Source: an uncultured Clostridia bacterium
GTDB lineage: Bacteria; Bacillota; Clostridia; Christensenellales; Aristaeellaceae
Reading direction: 5' to 3'
Assembly (NCBI GenBank): GCA_946409855.1
Contig: CAMJXZ010000005.1
Coordinates: forward strand, 1-30,946
Length of the DNA stretch: 30,946 nucleotides
The position numbers were made by a program, and so were the translations under genes. A model generated the notes under the pieces. That model searched no databases and had not been told where the DNA came from. It saw nothing but the letters and a program-made list of their open reading frames with translations. Positions 23,723 to 30,946 of this stretch are shown piece after piece (position 1 is the stretch's first letter; each line of letters begins with the position of its first letter).

Positions 23723-24826
23723 TTACGCCTTGTTGCCCTTGTTGGCGGTCAGCACCTTTTCCGATCCCCCGTCGAACAGGTAGACGTTCTTATAGGGGAT
23801 GGTGAAGGTCAATTCCTGATCCATCTGCGGGATCTGATGGGGCGTGACCTTGAGGATGGCGCGCTCTTCCCCGATGTTCATGTAGACGTTGGCGTTGTCG
23901 CCCAGCATTTCGGTGAGCTCCACGACGCCGGTGATCCGGTAGGCCTCCTTGTCCAGCGCGTTCAGCTGGATGCCCTCCGGACGGAAGCCGAAAACGATCT
24001 CCCGGCCTTCCAGTTCCGGGCATGCCCTGCCCATCGCCAGCGCGAGGTCCAGCTTCTGCCCGTTCAGCTCGATGGCCCCACCCCGCACGGTGCGGCGGAT
24101 GAAGTTCATGGGCGGCTCGCCGATGAACCCGGCCACAAAGACGTTGCGGGGGTTGAAATAGACGTCGTACGGGGTGCCGATTTGCTGGACGTACCCGTCC
24201 TTCATGATGACGATCCGGTCCGCCATGGTCATGGCTTCCGTCTGGTCATGGGTCACGTAGATGGTCGTCGCCCCGGTCTGCCGGTGGATCTGGCTGATCT
24301 CGGCGCGCATCGTCACGCGCTGTTTGGCGTCCAGGTTGGAAAGCGGCTCGTCCATCAGGAAGACGCCCACCTTGCGGATGATCGCCCGGCCGATGGCGAC
24401 GCGCTGGCGCTGGCCGCCGGACAGGGCGCGGGGCAGCCGGTCCAGATAGTCGGTCAGGCCCAGGATCCCCGCGGTCTTTTTGACGCGGGCGTCGATCTCG
24501 TCCTCGTCCACGCCCATCAGCGTCAGGCCGAAGGCGATGTTGTCGTACACCGTCATCTGCGGGTACAGCGCGTAGCTCTGGAACACCATGGCGATCTGCC
24601 GCTTTTGAGGGCCCCATTCATTCGCCCGTTCCCCGTTGATGAGGAAATCGCCGTTGGAAATGTCTTCCAGCCCGGCAATCATCCTGAGGGTGGTCGATTT
24701 GCCGCACCCGGAGGGCCCGACAAAGACGATGAATTCGCCCTTTTCGATGTTCAGGTTGAAATTATGCACCGCATGGAATCCGTTGGGATAAATCTTGTTG
24801 ATTGCCTGCAGTGATAAATAAGCCAT
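23723..24826 (-). CDS. Sugar ABC transporter ATPase, UgpC/MsmK/MsmX type (distal copy)
   Basis: 367 residues, last gene of the operon, with GAGGAGG before its ATG. It powers uptake by a type I carbohydrate importer, at the cytoplasmic face. All motifs are intact: Walker A GPSGCGKST (37-45), Q-loop Q83, LSGGQRQR (135-142), Walker B VFLMDEP (155-161), D-loop SNLDAK, and switch H193 in THDQTEAM. A C-terminal OB/TOBE regulatory domain follows (EPPMNFIRRTVR, then FGFRPEGIQL), standard for the MalK/UgpC group. It is co-linear without gaps with the operon's other ATPase across the first 200 residues. The two could form a heterodimer, or each could serve separate importers. Precise sugar unknown. Confidence 0.96.
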   Translation of the reverse strand: MAYLSLQAINKIYPNGFHAVHNFNLNIEKGEFIVFVGPSGCGKSTTLRMIAGLEDISNGDFLINGERANEWGPQKRQIAMVFQSYALYPQMTVYDNIAFGLTLMGVDEDEIDARVKKTAGILGLTDYLDRLPRALSGGQRQRVAIGRAIIRKVGVFLMDEPLSNLDAKQRVTMRAEISQIHRQTGATTIYVTHDQTEAMTMADRIVIMKDGYVQQIGTPYDVYFNPRNVFVAGFIGEPPMNFIRRTVRGGAIELNGQKLDLALAMGRACPELEGREIVFGFRPEGIQLNALDKEAYRITGVVELTEMLGDNANVYMNIGEERAILKVTPHQIPQMDQELTFTIPYKNVYLFDGGSEKVLTANKGNKA

Positions 24827-24844
24827 GGAAGTTCCTCCTCGTTG

Positions 24845-25504
24845 TTATCCGCGTCCTTCGCGGACATTCCGCTTCGCGTCCGACACGATCTTTTTGAGAC
24901 CCCGCTTCAGCGCAATCAGCAGCATATCAAACCCAAGGCAGAGCAGCCCGAACAGGATCGGCTCCACGCCCAGGGGGACCTGGTCGGCGCTCAGGCCCCG
25001 CAGGGAAATGAGCATCTGGTTCAGCACGTTGTACGCCGTGAACACCAGGAACATGATGACCCCGGCGTGCAGAAGGTTGAGCGGCAGGCTCCAGAAGCCC
25101 TTGCGGGGGTACATCATCCAGCGGTCGTTGGCGCCGCTGGTTCTGGCCATGAAGCGCAGGGCGTTGTTGGTCAGCAGGTCCGTAACGAACCCCAGGGCGA
25201 TCCCCGCGATGACCAGCTGGTCCAGCACATTGGGCACCATCGCGCCCAGGCCCCAGATAAAGAAGTAGCATACCGCCGCCGGAAACCACCACTTGATCAG
25301 CAGCAGCTTGACCCAGTCCGCCAGGTGCAGCCTGCCGCGCTGTACGGTGTACTTCCGCAGCTCCTTCCGGGAAACATTCGGCGAGTTTTCCTCGTTGGCG
25401 GTCACCAGGTCTTCCACCGCGCCGGGCTTCAGGTCGTAATAATCCGCGGCCCTGAAGCCCGTCTGCTCCCCCGGGGACGGCTGCTTCCGTTTTTTGTCGC
25501 TCAC
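24845..25504 (-). CDS. Four-helix membrane protein of unknown function (second pair, B)
   Basis: 219 residues; starts with GTG at 25504 in a 4-nt overlap (GTGA) with the upstream stop. A charged cytoplasmic N-terminal segment of about 60 residues comes first, then helices at about 72-90, 94-113, 139-162 and 178-199, then a basic tail (KRGLKKIVSDAKR). Positive charges around the ends suggest both termini are inside. I recognise no family. It sits directly before an ATPase gene, 18 nt apart. Unlike the transporter's permeases it has no EAA loop, so it is not a standard permease; an accessory or assembly role is inferred from position only. Confidence 0.82.
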   Translation of the reverse strand: MSDKKRKQPSPGEQTGFRAADYYDLKPGAVEDLVTANEENSPNVSRKELRKYTVQRGRLHLADWVKLLLIKWWFPAAVCYFFIWGLGAMVPNVLDQLVIAGIALGFVTDLLTNNALRFMARTSGANDRWMMYPRKGFWSLPLNLLHAGVIMFLVFTAYNVLNQMLISLRGLSADQVPLGVEPILFGLLCLGFDMLLIALKRGLKKIVSDAKRNVREGRG

Positions 25505-26043
25505 GCGTCTTCCCCGGAGATATCGATCGCGCCCATGTCGGTGTTCTCTTCGATCCGGATGGACGTCCTGATCTTCTTGATCAGCGGGGCGTAGACCGGC
25601 AGCAGCGCCGTCAGGCCCAGCCCGGCCAGCACCAGCCAGAAGTGCGTCTTGAGCATCCGCACGGAATCGGTGATATACCGGGTGTCATCCGTGACGGCAA
25701 TGGGGTTCTCCGCGCGGTGGACCGCATTTTCGACCAGGCCGATATAATGCCGGTCCGCGATCATCACGGCGATAAACAGCGCGAAGGTCAGCCCCAGCAT
25801 CAGCCAGTTCACCGGTTTTCTGTGCGGGAAGGAACGGCCGAAGGAGACCATGCCCAGCATGGAGAACAGCATGATGATAAAGCCGCTCAGGCCCATCCCA
25901 GCGATGTTGATCTTGGCCGTGGTGTTGGAAACGACCGTCAGCTGCAGGCTGTACACCAGGAAGGCGATCACCAGCACTACCAGCGGGATCATGTGGGGCT
26001 TCCGCTTCAGGGCGACCAGAAATTTCCGGAACTTTTCTTTCAT
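25501..26043 (-). CDS. Four-helix membrane protein of unknown function (second pair, A)
   Basis: 180 residues from an ATG with AAGGAGGG, three nt after the upstream ATPase stop. Basic N-terminus (KEKFRKFLVALKRK), helices at about 18-36, 46-66, 80-97 and 133-153, with a roughly 35-residue outside loop before the last, and an acidic tail (IRIEENTDMGAIDISGEDA). The layout resembles the 192-residue protein of the other pair: a long loop before helix 4, then a basic turn. Whether they are homologous cannot be shown by eye. No family recognised. Confidence 0.82.
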   Translation of the reverse strand: MKEKFRKFLVALKRKPHMIPLVVLVIAFLVYSLQLTVVSNTTAKINIAGMGLSGFIIMLFSMLGMVSFGRSFPHRKPVNWLMLGLTFALFIAVMIADRHYIGLVENAVHRAENPIAVTDDTRYITDSVRMLKTHFWLVLAGLGLTALLPVYAPLIKKIRTSIRIEENTDMGAIDISGEDA

Positions 26044-26046
26044 GGC

Positions 26047-27129
<1,083 letters not shown>

Positions 27130-27130
27130 C

Positions 27131-27628
27131 TCAGGCCCCCTCCTTCGCTTCCAGGGATTTCAAATGTCCGGTCAGGGCGGCGCACTTGGTCTGGTTGATG
27201 ACGGCGGCCGCCACCAGACAGACCGCGCTGATCACCAGATAGGCCACCACCCGGATGAACTGGGCGTTCCCCATGACCAGCATCTCCTCCCCGCCGATCT
27301 TCACCAGCGCGTTGTGCGCCTGGAGCGGGAGGATAAAAATCCGCACGATCTGGCCGGCGCCCAGGAAATACAGCAGCCAGGAGTAGGATGCCTGGTAGTT
27401 CTTGACCCCTTCCGAAGCCAGGAAGGCCATCAGCATGAAAAGCAGGTTGTAAACGACGGAGGCCCCGATCAGGATCTGGTAGTACCAGTTGCCCACGTCC
27501 GATTTATAGATGGATACAAAATAAAGCACGTTCAGCAGGATCGCCAGGTAGCACAGCCTGGAAGAAGCCGTGTTCTTCACATACCGCATGCGGTCCAGTT
27601 TGATGTTCGCGTCATTGAGTTCACTCAT
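27131..27628 (-). CDS. Four-helix membrane protein of unknown function (first pair, B)
   Basis: 165 residues; the ATG overlaps the upstream stop by 4 nt (ATGA). Short charged N-terminus, helices at about 25-42, 50-72, 83-101 and 124-144, and a charged tail (HLKSLEAKEGA). The loop between helices 3 and 4 (about 102-123) is outside or at the membrane surface. No family recognised. It directly precedes the proximal ATPase (1 nt between them), which argues for coupled translation and perhaps a shared complex. Confidence 0.82.
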   Translation of the reverse strand: MSELNDANIKLDRMRYVKNTASSRLCYLAILLNVLYFVSIYKSDVGNWYYQILIGASVVYNLLFMLMAFLASEGVKNYQASYSWLLYFLGAGQIVRIFILPLQAHNALVKIGGEEMLVMGNAQFIRVVAYLVISAVCLVAAAVINQTKCAALTGHLKSLEAKEGA

Positions 27629-28203
27629 GCGGCCGCTCCCCCTCCCTGCTGAATCAGCTGCTGTTCTTCCTTCATCAGTTTGCGTTTCCAGACGACGTTG
27701 AGGATCAGCAGCACCGCGCCGATCAGCAGCAGCCCGAAAACCAGATAATGGATGTCGAACCAGAAGGTCGACTCCGTGTAAAGCGTCTTTCTCTTGGTGG
27801 CGAAATCCCTGAGCTCATCAAAATTGATCCCCAGGAACTGGGCCTTGTAGGCCTCGATCTGCAGGTGCCCCCAGATGCTCACGAGCAGGCTGCCCGCGGC
27901 GAAAAGCCCCACGGAAAAATAATTGCCGAAATAGTATTTGCGCCGGCTGTGGGTGTTGGTGAGATACAGCACCACGCACAGGAGGATCATGCCGATGGCG
28001 GCGTGCAGGAAACTGCGGTTGAAGCCCTGCATGTCCATATACACCTCAGCGCCGGCGACGGTAGCTTTGCCCCGCCGGAAAGTGCCGTAGAGCGAGTCAT
28101 ACAGATCTGTCATGATCCCGAGGGAATAGACAAATACCAGCGCGCAGACGATCAGCAGCGCCAGGCAAAGCAGCCTTTGCAGTTTCATTTGTTTCTTATA
28201 CAT
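27625..28203 (-). CDS. Four-helix membrane protein of unknown function (first pair, A)
   Basis: 192 residues from the ATG at 28203, 7 nt after GAGG; a TTG two codons upstream is less well placed. Basic N-terminus (YKKQMKLQR), helices at about 10-30, 65-82, 93-111 and 150-171. Loops of about 35 residues separate helices 1-2 and 3-4 and lie on the outside if the termini are inside. The tail is charged (KRKLMKEEQQLIQQGGG). No family recognised. It follows the solute-binding protein gene after a strong intercistronic hairpin, so it is the first of the more weakly expressed genes of the operon. Confidence 0.82.
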   Translation of the reverse strand: MYKKQMKLQRLLCLALLIVCALVFVYSLGIMTDLYDSLYGTFRRGKATVAGAEVYMDMQGFNRSFLHAAIGMILLCVVLYLTNTHSRRKYYFGNYFSVGLFAAGSLLVSIWGHLQIEAYKAQFLGINFDELRDFATKRKTLYTESTFWFDIHYLVFGLLLIGAVLLILNVVWKRKLMKEEQQLIQQGGGAAA

Positions 28204-28240
28204 GATCAAACCTCATCTCTGCCGGCAATCCGGGGATGCC

Positions 28241-28264
28241 GCCCGGGAGGCTCCCCTCCCGGGC
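28241..28264 (-). other. Intercistronic hairpin after the solute-binding protein gene
   Basis: A perfect 10-bp stem (28241-28250 with 28255-28264, GCCCGGGAGG/CCTCCCGGGC) and a 4-nt loop, no T run on the minus strand. Known analogues in malE-malF type operons protect the 3' end of the binding-protein mRNA and reduce expression of downstream genes; here that is inference. Confidence 0.7.
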
Positions 28265-28303
28265 AGGCGAAATCCGTGAATGAATGACTTTGCTTGAAAA
28301 ACC

Positions 28304-30337
28304 TTACTTGATGGTGTCGTAGTAGTCCAGCAGCTCTTCCCAGGCGATTTCCTTGATGTCCAGGTACTGTTCGCCGCTCATGGCGTCCTTGACATACTCG
28401 GCCGCTTCTTCGGGGCTGCCCATGCCTTCGGCGGTGAAGCCGGAAGCGATGATGTCCACCAGGATGTTCTCCTGGCCCTTGCCGCCCTGGAACTTGCTGT
28501 TCAGCTCGTCATAGCCGCCCAGCGCCTGGTTGTCTTCCTTGGTAGTGGGCAGAACGGTGGGCACGGAGGTGTACCAGGGATTCTCGGTCACGGCCAGCAT
28601 CGGGTGCTTGATGGTGCCCAGGCCGATGGCGACGGAAATCTTGCCGGCGCCTTCCTTGCCGACTTCGTGGGTGCACTGATACTCAAAGGCCTGGCTCTTC
28701 ATGAAGCTCAGGGTGGAGCCCAGATAGTAGCGGGCGAAGTTGGTGTAGTTGCCCTTGCCCAGGGACCACAGCAGCTCGTTGGTCACGTCCGCGATGACCG
28801 GCATTTCCTTGCCGTTGAACAGGAAGGTCTCGCCTTCCTTGATGAACTGGGACGGGCCGTAGCTCATCAGAATGGTGCCTTCGTCGGAGTACGCGTAGTC
28901 GATCAGCGACAGGGCGGCGTTCAGCTTGGCTTCGTTGCCGCCGATGCCGGCCACGGAGATGCCCCAGCCGTCGGTCTTGACGGAGCGCCAGCTCTCGGTA
29001 AAGCGCATGTAGGTGCCTTCCTCGGTGTCATACCACTTGGCCACGGGCACCATGACCGCCATGTACTTTTCGCCTTCCTGGAGCAGGGTGGCGTTGTGCA
29101 GGGTCTGGGTCTGGTTGTAGTCATAGTGCATGAAGCCCAGGTCGTTCTCCAGGTAGTTCTGGGTCTTGACGTCCTCGCCGTTGATGAAAGCCTGGGAGAG
29201 CAGGCCTTCCTGGGCCAGCGCGTTCATCCTGGCCAGCGCTTCGTAGGTGGCGACTTCCTGACGGGCATCCTTGAGCATGCCGTCGGTATCCACATACAGG
29301 TAGTCCTGGCGGGATTCCAGGCCGCGCACGCCGAACAGGGTGCCGGCAAAGCGGAACATATCCACCCGGCGCTGGTTGTTGCCGTCTTCGCGGGAGAACA
29401 GGCCCTGGATGGTGTCGGTGCCGTTCAGGGTCTGGGGGTTGGCGACCACGCAGCGCAGCAGCGCGACGAGCTCGTCGGCGTCCCAGGCGGCGTTCTGGCC
29501 GATGAACAGATCGGCGCGGTTGGTGCCGTAGTAGCCGTTGTAAGCCTGGTCGATGTAGGTGCGGAGCATGTTGACCGCGGTCACGCCGTCGATCTCGCCC
29601 GCTTCGTTCATCTTGGCGACGATGTTGCCGGCCGCGTCATAGTCCTTGGTGACGATTTCGGTCTTGGTGCCGTCGGCGGTCGGGGTTTCGATCTCGATCT
29701 TGCCGGAAAGGGGCATGTAGGGCTGGTACACGGCGGGCTTGAGGTTCTTGCAGGCTTCCGCGGTGAATTCACCTTCGCCATTGAGCAGCTTTTCCACCAT
29801 GTCCACACGCATCAGGGGCATGCGCTCGATGTCATCCACGCCGTCGAAATAGGGGCTGAAGTAGATGGCGCCGGTCTCGGTGTTGCCGGTGATGGACAGC
29901 TTGACGATGGGGTTGGCGTCCAGATAGGCCTTGAAGTTGGGCATCTGGTCCAGATAGGCGCCGATGTTGACCACCAGGCCGGCCTCGCCCGCTTCGCTCA
30001 GCTTGGCCGCGGTGCCGGACAGCATGTCCACCTGGTCCATCTGCTCTTTCCAGTAGTCGAATTCAGCGCCGGCGCCGTTGCCCTGATACTTGTTTTCAAA
30101 GACAACGTTCAGCTTTTCCTGAACCGCCACCCATGTGGGCTTCAGGTCGCCGGAATGATAGACCACGCCGGCCAGCTCGACGCCGTCGCCCGCGGTTTCC
30201 GGGTCAAAGAACAGGCCGGTCTTGGCGCTGTTGTAGCCGGTCGCCATGCGCAGGGTCACGGGGCCGTCCGCGTGGGCGAAGCTCACCAGGGACATCGCCA
30301 GCGACAGGATCAGGGCAAGTGACAGAACTTTCTTCAT
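28304..30337 (-). CDS. Extracellular solute-binding protein of a carbohydrate ABC transporter
   Basis: 677 residues with an AAAGGAGGAG site. Residues 1-23 are a signal peptide ending in AHA, then DGPVTLRMATG, the usual first strand of the family 1 fold. Signatures of the LplA/YtcQ group: KLNVVFENKYQG, DQVDMLSGTAAKLSEAGEAGLVVNI with acidic YLDQMPNFK, and a hinge region with WGISVAGIG. It is longer than most members (about 500-560), with extra sequence around 215-260 and 450-500. There is no cysteine in a lipobox, so the protein appears to be released by signal peptidase I, not lipid-anchored. It should capture an oligosaccharide or glycoside outside the cell and hand it to the permeases. Substrate cannot be read. 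Confidence 0.93.
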   Translation of the reverse strand: MKKVLSLALILSLAMSLVSFAHADGPVTLRMATGYNSAKTGLFFDPETAGDGVELAGVVYHSGDLKPTWVAVQEKLNVVFENKYQGNGAGAEFDYWKEQMDQVDMLSGTAAKLSEAGEAGLVVNIGAYLDQMPNFKAYLDANPIVKLSITGNTETGAIYFSPYFDGVDDIERMPLMRVDMVEKLLNGEGEFTAEACKNLKPAVYQPYMPLSGKIEIETPTADGTKTEIVTKDYDAAGNIVAKMNEAGEIDGVTAVNMLRTYIDQAYNGYYGTNRADLFIGQNAAWDADELVALLRCVVANPQTLNGTDTIQGLFSREDGNNQRRVDMFRFAGTLFGVRGLESRQDYLYVDTDGMLKDARQEVATYEALARMNALAQEGLLSQAFINGEDVKTQNYLENDLGFMHYDYNQTQTLHNATLLQEGEKYMAVMVPVAKWYDTEEGTYMRFTESWRSVKTDGWGISVAGIGGNEAKLNAALSLIDYAYSDEGTILMSYGPSQFIKEGETFLFNGKEMPVIADVTNELLWSLGKGNYTNFARYYLGSTLSFMKSQAFEYQCTHEVGKEGAGKISVAIGLGTIKHPMLAVTENPWYTSVPTVLPTTKEDNQALGGYDELNSKFQGGKGQENILVDIIASGFTAEGMGSPEEAAEYVKDAMSGEQYLDIKEIAWEELLDYYDTIK

Positions 30338-30365
30338 GTTGAATATCTCCTCCTTTTATATTGCA

Positions 30366-30380
30366 CGGGCCCCCGGCCCG
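30366..30380 (-). other. Small hairpin between permease and binding-protein genes
   Basis: CGGGCC/GGCCCG (30366-30371 with 30375-30380) with a 3-nt loop, just before the binding-protein ribosome-binding site. It may modulate translation of that gene or processing between the two; no T run and no promoter are visible. Confidence 0.45.
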
Positions 30381-30399
30381 CGGAAATACAGCTGACAGC

Positions 30400-30946
30400 T
30401 TATTCCTTGACGCCGCCGGCGTTGGTGCCCTTGGCAAAGTATTTCTGGATGAAGGGGTAGATGATCAGGATCGGGATGATGGAGCAGACGATCAGCGCGT
30501 AGATTACGGAGTCGGACGCATAGGGCTCGCTCCAGCCGGCGATCTGTTCCGGGTCGGTATACTGTTCCAGCTGCAGACGGATGAAAACCTGCAGCGGGTG
30601 CTCGTTCTGGTTGGAAATCATCTGGCGGGCCCAGAAGTAGCCGTTCCAGCGGCTGATGGCGAAGAAGAGGGCGACGGTGGCGATGGTGGACTTGCTCATG
30701 GGGATGTACACCTTGCTGAGCACCTGGAACTCGGACGCGCCGTCCACGATGGCGGCCTCTTCGATTTCGCTGGGGACGTTTTCAAAGGCGTTGCGCAGGA
30801 GGATGATGTTCATGGCGGCCATACCCATGGCGATGACCACCAGCCACTTGTCGTCCATGATGCCCACGGAATTGAAGACCGACTTGGTGGCCAGGTAGTT
30901 CAGGTACTGGGGAATGATGCCGGCGCTGAACCACATGGTGAAGACC
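30400..30946 (-). CDS. Carbohydrate ABC transporter permease, LplC/YtcP type, 5' end outside the window
   Basis: The last 181 residues of a membrane protein whose start lies past the right edge. The frame is open to position 30945. Helices alternate with the hallmark EAA loop: EIEEAAIVDGASEFQVLSKVYIPMSK, in which EEAA-x-x-DGA-x(6)-L-x-x-x-IP is the ATPase contact. The segments TMWFSAGIIPQYLNYL, NIILLRNAFENVP and ATVALFFAISRWNGYF match the LplC/YtcP style, where 'MFFSGGLIPTYL' and 'ALFYAVGHWN' are typical. It forms half of the translocation pore; the partner (LplB type) is expected upstream, to the right. It ends 62 nt before the binding-protein gene. Confidence 0.93.
   Translation of the reverse strand, partial: VFTMWFSAGIIPQYLNYLATKSVFNSVGIMDDKWLVVIAMGMAAMNIILLRNAFENVPSEIEEAAIVDGASEFQVLSKVYIPMSKSTIATVALFFAISRWNGYFWARQMISNQNEHPLQVFIRLQLEQYTDPEQIAGWSEPYASDSVIYALIVCSIIPILIIYPFIQKYFAKGTNAGGVKE

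Overview
The window reads as chromosomal DNA of a GC-rich member of the Clostridia (Bacillota), probably an uncultured gut or rumen lineage. The evidence is strong AGGAGG ribosome-binding sites, sigma-A type promoters (TTGACA-N17-TATAAT), U-tract terminators, a PadR regulator, BspA-type leucine-rich-repeat surface proteins and an LplC/YtcP-type sugar transporter. Genus and species cannot be read from the sequence. No rRNA, tRNA, CRISPR array, phage gene or transposase was seen.

Left part (1-11,377, minus strand). A large secreted LRR/Ig-like protein gene runs off the left edge; it looks less GC-rich than the rest and contains a 495-nt internal duplication. Next is a three-gene, ATGA-overlapping operon ending at a strong terminator: a helical protein of unknown function, a transmembrane Ser/Thr kinase and a secreted protein. 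Upstream of it is a self-standing secreted protein with two divergent copies of one domain. Then comes a PadR regulator with a DUF4097 protein, driven by a near-perfect promoter overlapped by two inverted repeats.

Middle (11,378-18,499). A GNAT acetyltransferase faces away from a plus-strand housekeeping group: cca (CCA-adding enzyme), murA (peptidoglycan precursor) and a J-domain/TPR protein that appears to start at CTG. A non-coding stretch with a 37-bp direct repeat and an 11-bp hairpin separates these from a minus-strand M16C zinc protease.

Right part (18,729-30,946, minus strand). Two envelope proteins come first: a single-pass Ig-like protein with a charged helical cytoplasmic tail, and a BspA-type LRR protein split by an acidic Pro/Glu/Ala linker. 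Then comes a carbohydrate ABC transporter operon, read from the right edge leftwards: LplC/YtcP-type permease (partial), a 677-residue solute-binding protein without a lipobox, two 4-TM proteins, an ATPase, two more 4-TM proteins, a second ATPase and a terminator.

The strongest candidate for something undescribed is that transporter locus: two complete ATPases, each preceded by a pair of small four-helix membrane proteins of no recognised family, with a binding protein that lacks a lipid anchor. The kinase operon is second. All readings are by eye; no alignment or database search was run.
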